In this document: piece after piece, positions 6,903 through 7,377 of the stretch
How the letters are laid out: each line of letters starts with the position of its first letter
How positions within the stretch are numbered: the first letter of the stretch is position 1
From: Bacillota bacterium
GTDB lineage: Bacteria; Bacillota; Clostridia; Oscillospirales; Acutalibacteraceae
Length of the DNA stretch: 7,377 bases
Assembly (NCBI GenBank): GCA_023460155.1
Contig: JAEWRF010000236.1
Span: 1-7,377, forward strand
Direction: 5' to 3'
Notes under the pieces: model-generated
What the model was told of the DNA's origin: nothing
The model's input: the letters and a program-made list of their open reading frames with translations, nothing else
Databases searched by the model: none
Program-made: the position numbers and the translations under genes

Positions 6903-6919
6903 CGCCGCTGCGGGCGGCG
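6903..6919 (-). other. GC-rich hairpin in the flgB leader
   Basis: Perfect 6-bp arms CGCCGC (6903-6908) and GCGGCG (6914-6919) with a 5-nt loop, embedded in otherwise AT-rich sequence. It would lie about 30-45 nt into the transcript from the promoter at 6957-6985. On the minus strand it is followed by GTTTCCC, so it is not a clear terminator for the operon. Possible roles are 5' stabilisation or attenuation. Confidence 0.5.
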
Positions 6920-6941
6920 CACTTTTCTATTAAAAAACTCT

Positions 6942-6955
6942 TACATATTTATGTA
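6942..6955. repeat. Palindrome TACATA-TT-TATGTA at the predicted flgB transcription start
   Basis: Perfect 6-bp arms at 6942-6947 and 6950-6955, immediately downstream of the -10 box (6962-6957) of the leftward promoter, so it covers the expected start site near 6950. This is where a repressor operator would sit, but AT-rich sequence makes chance palindromes common. Confidence 0.4.
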
Positions 6956-6956
6956 T

Positions 6957-6985
6957 ATTATCATACAATAGATGCCAAAAGTCAA
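6957..6985 (-). promoter_or_regulatory. SigA-type promoter for the flgB operon
   Basis: The minus strand reads TTGACT (6985-6980), a 17-nt spacer, then GATAAT (6962-6957). Each box matches the housekeeping consensus at 5 of 6 positions, at ideal spacing. The start would be near 6950, giving a leader of about 105 nt before the flgB ATG at 6845. Housekeeping control of the early basal-body genes fits the Firmicutes flagellar hierarchy. Confidence 0.75.
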
Positions 6986-7022
6986 CATTTTTCGCTTTTC
7001 CCGACGTTCAAAATTTAACAGT

Positions 7023-7034
7023 ATTATGCATAAT
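7023..7034. repeat. 12-bp perfect palindrome ATTATGCATAAT
   Basis: A perfect, uninterrupted 12-bp palindrome about 38 bp upstream of the -35 box of the leftward promoter, a position suited to an activator or repressor dimer. No known operator is recognised. Confidence 0.4.
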
Positions 7035-7213
7035 CTTTTCTGTTTTCCCAATTTTTACTTGTATATTATGTATAGATATTTCTCATTTTTAATTGCGGCC
7101 ATCATATAATGGTCATATTGTTTTAATTTTCCAGTTATATTTCAAATGATGCATGAAAATCTACAGGCAAATTTTTCACCGGAATGAAATAGCGGAAATC
7201 GGAAAACCTGCGC

Positions 7214-7240
7214 TAAACTTTCGGAGAATCGTGCCGATAT
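7214..7240 (+). promoter_or_regulatory. SigD (sigma-28/FliA-type) promoter of the plus-strand gene
   Basis: TAAA (7214-7217), a 15-nt spacer, then GCCGATAT (7233-7240). This is an exact match to the motility sigma factor consensus of Firmicutes, TAAA-N15-GCCGATAW. It points right, and the ribosome binding site starts only 8 nt after the -10 box. It marks the downstream gene as a late, SigD-dependent member of the flagellar/chemotaxis regulon. Confidence 0.88.
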
Positions 7241-7247
7241 AAAATTC

Positions 7248-7253
7248 GAGGTG
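7248..7253 (+). promoter_or_regulatory. Shine-Dalgarno GAGGTG of the plus-strand gene
   Basis: GAGGTG lies 6 nt before the ATG at 7260 and 9 nt before a second in-frame ATG at 7263. With transcription expected to start at about 7246-7248, it would sit at or almost at the 5' end of the mRNA. Confidence 0.7.
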
Positions 7254-7259
7254 AATGGT

Positions 7260-7377
7260 ATGATGATAAAGAATGCAGGGTTTCCTCTGAGCCCACTTTC
7301 CGATATTCGCCTGCAAAGCGGCAATACACAGGAAGCTTCGGCAAAACAGCACGCTTCTTTTGCAAGCGCGCTGCAGC
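7260..7377 (+). CDS. Unidentified SigD-controlled protein, N-terminal part only
   Basis: An open frame of 39 codons with no stop before the right edge, beginning MMIKNAGFPLSPLSD and reaching ASFASALQ. I do not recognise it. It is supported as a gene by the SigD promoter and the GAGGTG ribosome binding site directly upstream; the start may be ATG 7260 or 7263. There is no signal peptide or membrane segment in the visible part. The sequence is polar, rich in Ser, Ala and Gln, and resembles the disordered, export-signal-like starts of some flagellar operon proteins and flagellum-associated lytic transglycosylases, where a variable leader ends in a helix of the SFxxxLQ kind. That resemblance is weak and no function is claimed. 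Its promoter implies expression after hook completion. Confidence 0.7.
   Translation, partial: MMIKNAGFPLSPLSDIRLQSGNTQEASAKQHASFASALQ

Larger units (their letters stand above)
6846..7259. other. Divergent control region between flgB and the plus-strand gene
   Basis: 414 bp without a convincing gene. It is strongly AT-rich from about 6920 to 7160, unlike the GC-richer genes. From left to right it holds the flgB Shine-Dalgarno, a GC-rich leader hairpin (6903-6919), a dyad near the flgB transcription start (6942-6955), a SigA-type promoter facing flgB (6957-6985), a 12-bp palindrome (7023-7034) and a SigD promoter facing right (7214-7240). The 10-mer TGTATATTAT occurs twice (6952-6961 and 7060-7069). 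TTTCA/TGAAA inverted pairs occur at 7140-7158 and 7174-7189. I see no c-di-GMP riboswitch core. Confidence 0.7.

Noticed and set aside
6903..6932. GC hairpin followed by a T-containing stretch, read as a plus-strand terminator.
   Set aside because: No plus-strand gene ends nearby, and the following bases (CACTTTTCTATT) are not a clean T-run. It fits better as a leader structure of the flgB transcript.
7140..7189. Two TTTCA/TGAAA inverted pairs upstream of the SigD promoter.
   Set aside because: Five-base arms in AT-rich DNA are expected by chance, the spacings differ (9 and 6 nt), and SigD promoters usually need no upstream activator site.
7142..7324. A 60-codon minus-strand frame across the SigD promoter.
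   Set aside because: It has no ribosome binding site, no recognisable protein features, and overlaps a much better supported promoter and start on the other strand.
1..7377. Mobile element, CRISPR, defence or toxin-antitoxin system hidden in the window.
   Set aside because: All coding space is taken by intact flagellar genes in canonical order. No repeats of CRISPR type, transposase motifs, target-site duplications or foreign-looking coding regions are seen.

Overview
This window carries one conserved flagellar operon on the minus strand. Read in transcription order (right to left) it is flgB, flgC, fliE, fliF, fliG, fliH, fliI, fliJ and the start of a fliK-like gene cut by the left edge. 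The order is the classic fla/che-type arrangement of Firmicutes. Strong AGGAGG-type ribosome binding sites, a moderately high coding GC content with an AT-rich control region, and the style of the proteins suggest a motile Clostridia member, possibly an Oscillospirales/Ruminococcaceae-type anaerobe. The phylum follows from the sequence; the family placement is only inference.

Layout: 7260-7377 holds the start of a plus-strand gene that I cannot identify, preceded by a textbook SigD (sigma-28) promoter. 6846-7259 is an AT-rich divergent control region with a SigA-type promoter facing flgB, two palindromes and a GC-rich leader hairpin. 5604-6845 encodes rod proteins FlgB and FlgC and the adaptor FliE. 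3881-5569 encodes the MS-ring protein FliF and 2881-3888 the rotor protein FliG. 235-2897 encodes the export ATPase complex FliH-FliI-FliJ. 1-149 is the start of the probable hook-length protein.

The genes work together in assembly order. FliF forms the MS ring in the membrane, FliG binds its cytoplasmic tail, and FliH/FliI/FliJ power and feed the export gate. The gate exports FliE, FlgB and FlgC to build the proximal rod, and FliK later measures the hook. Most genes are tightly packed. The fliF/fliG and fliG/fliH junctions overlap, while flgB-flgC and fliJ-fliK have roughly 85-nt gaps with potential RNA structure.

I see no mobile element, tRNA, rRNA, CRISPR array or integrated accessory system, and no undescribed system. 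The best points for a second look are the divergent SigA/SigD control region with its nearly leaderless late gene, the mirrored overlap geometry around fliG, and the hairpins before the fliK-like gene and before flgC.
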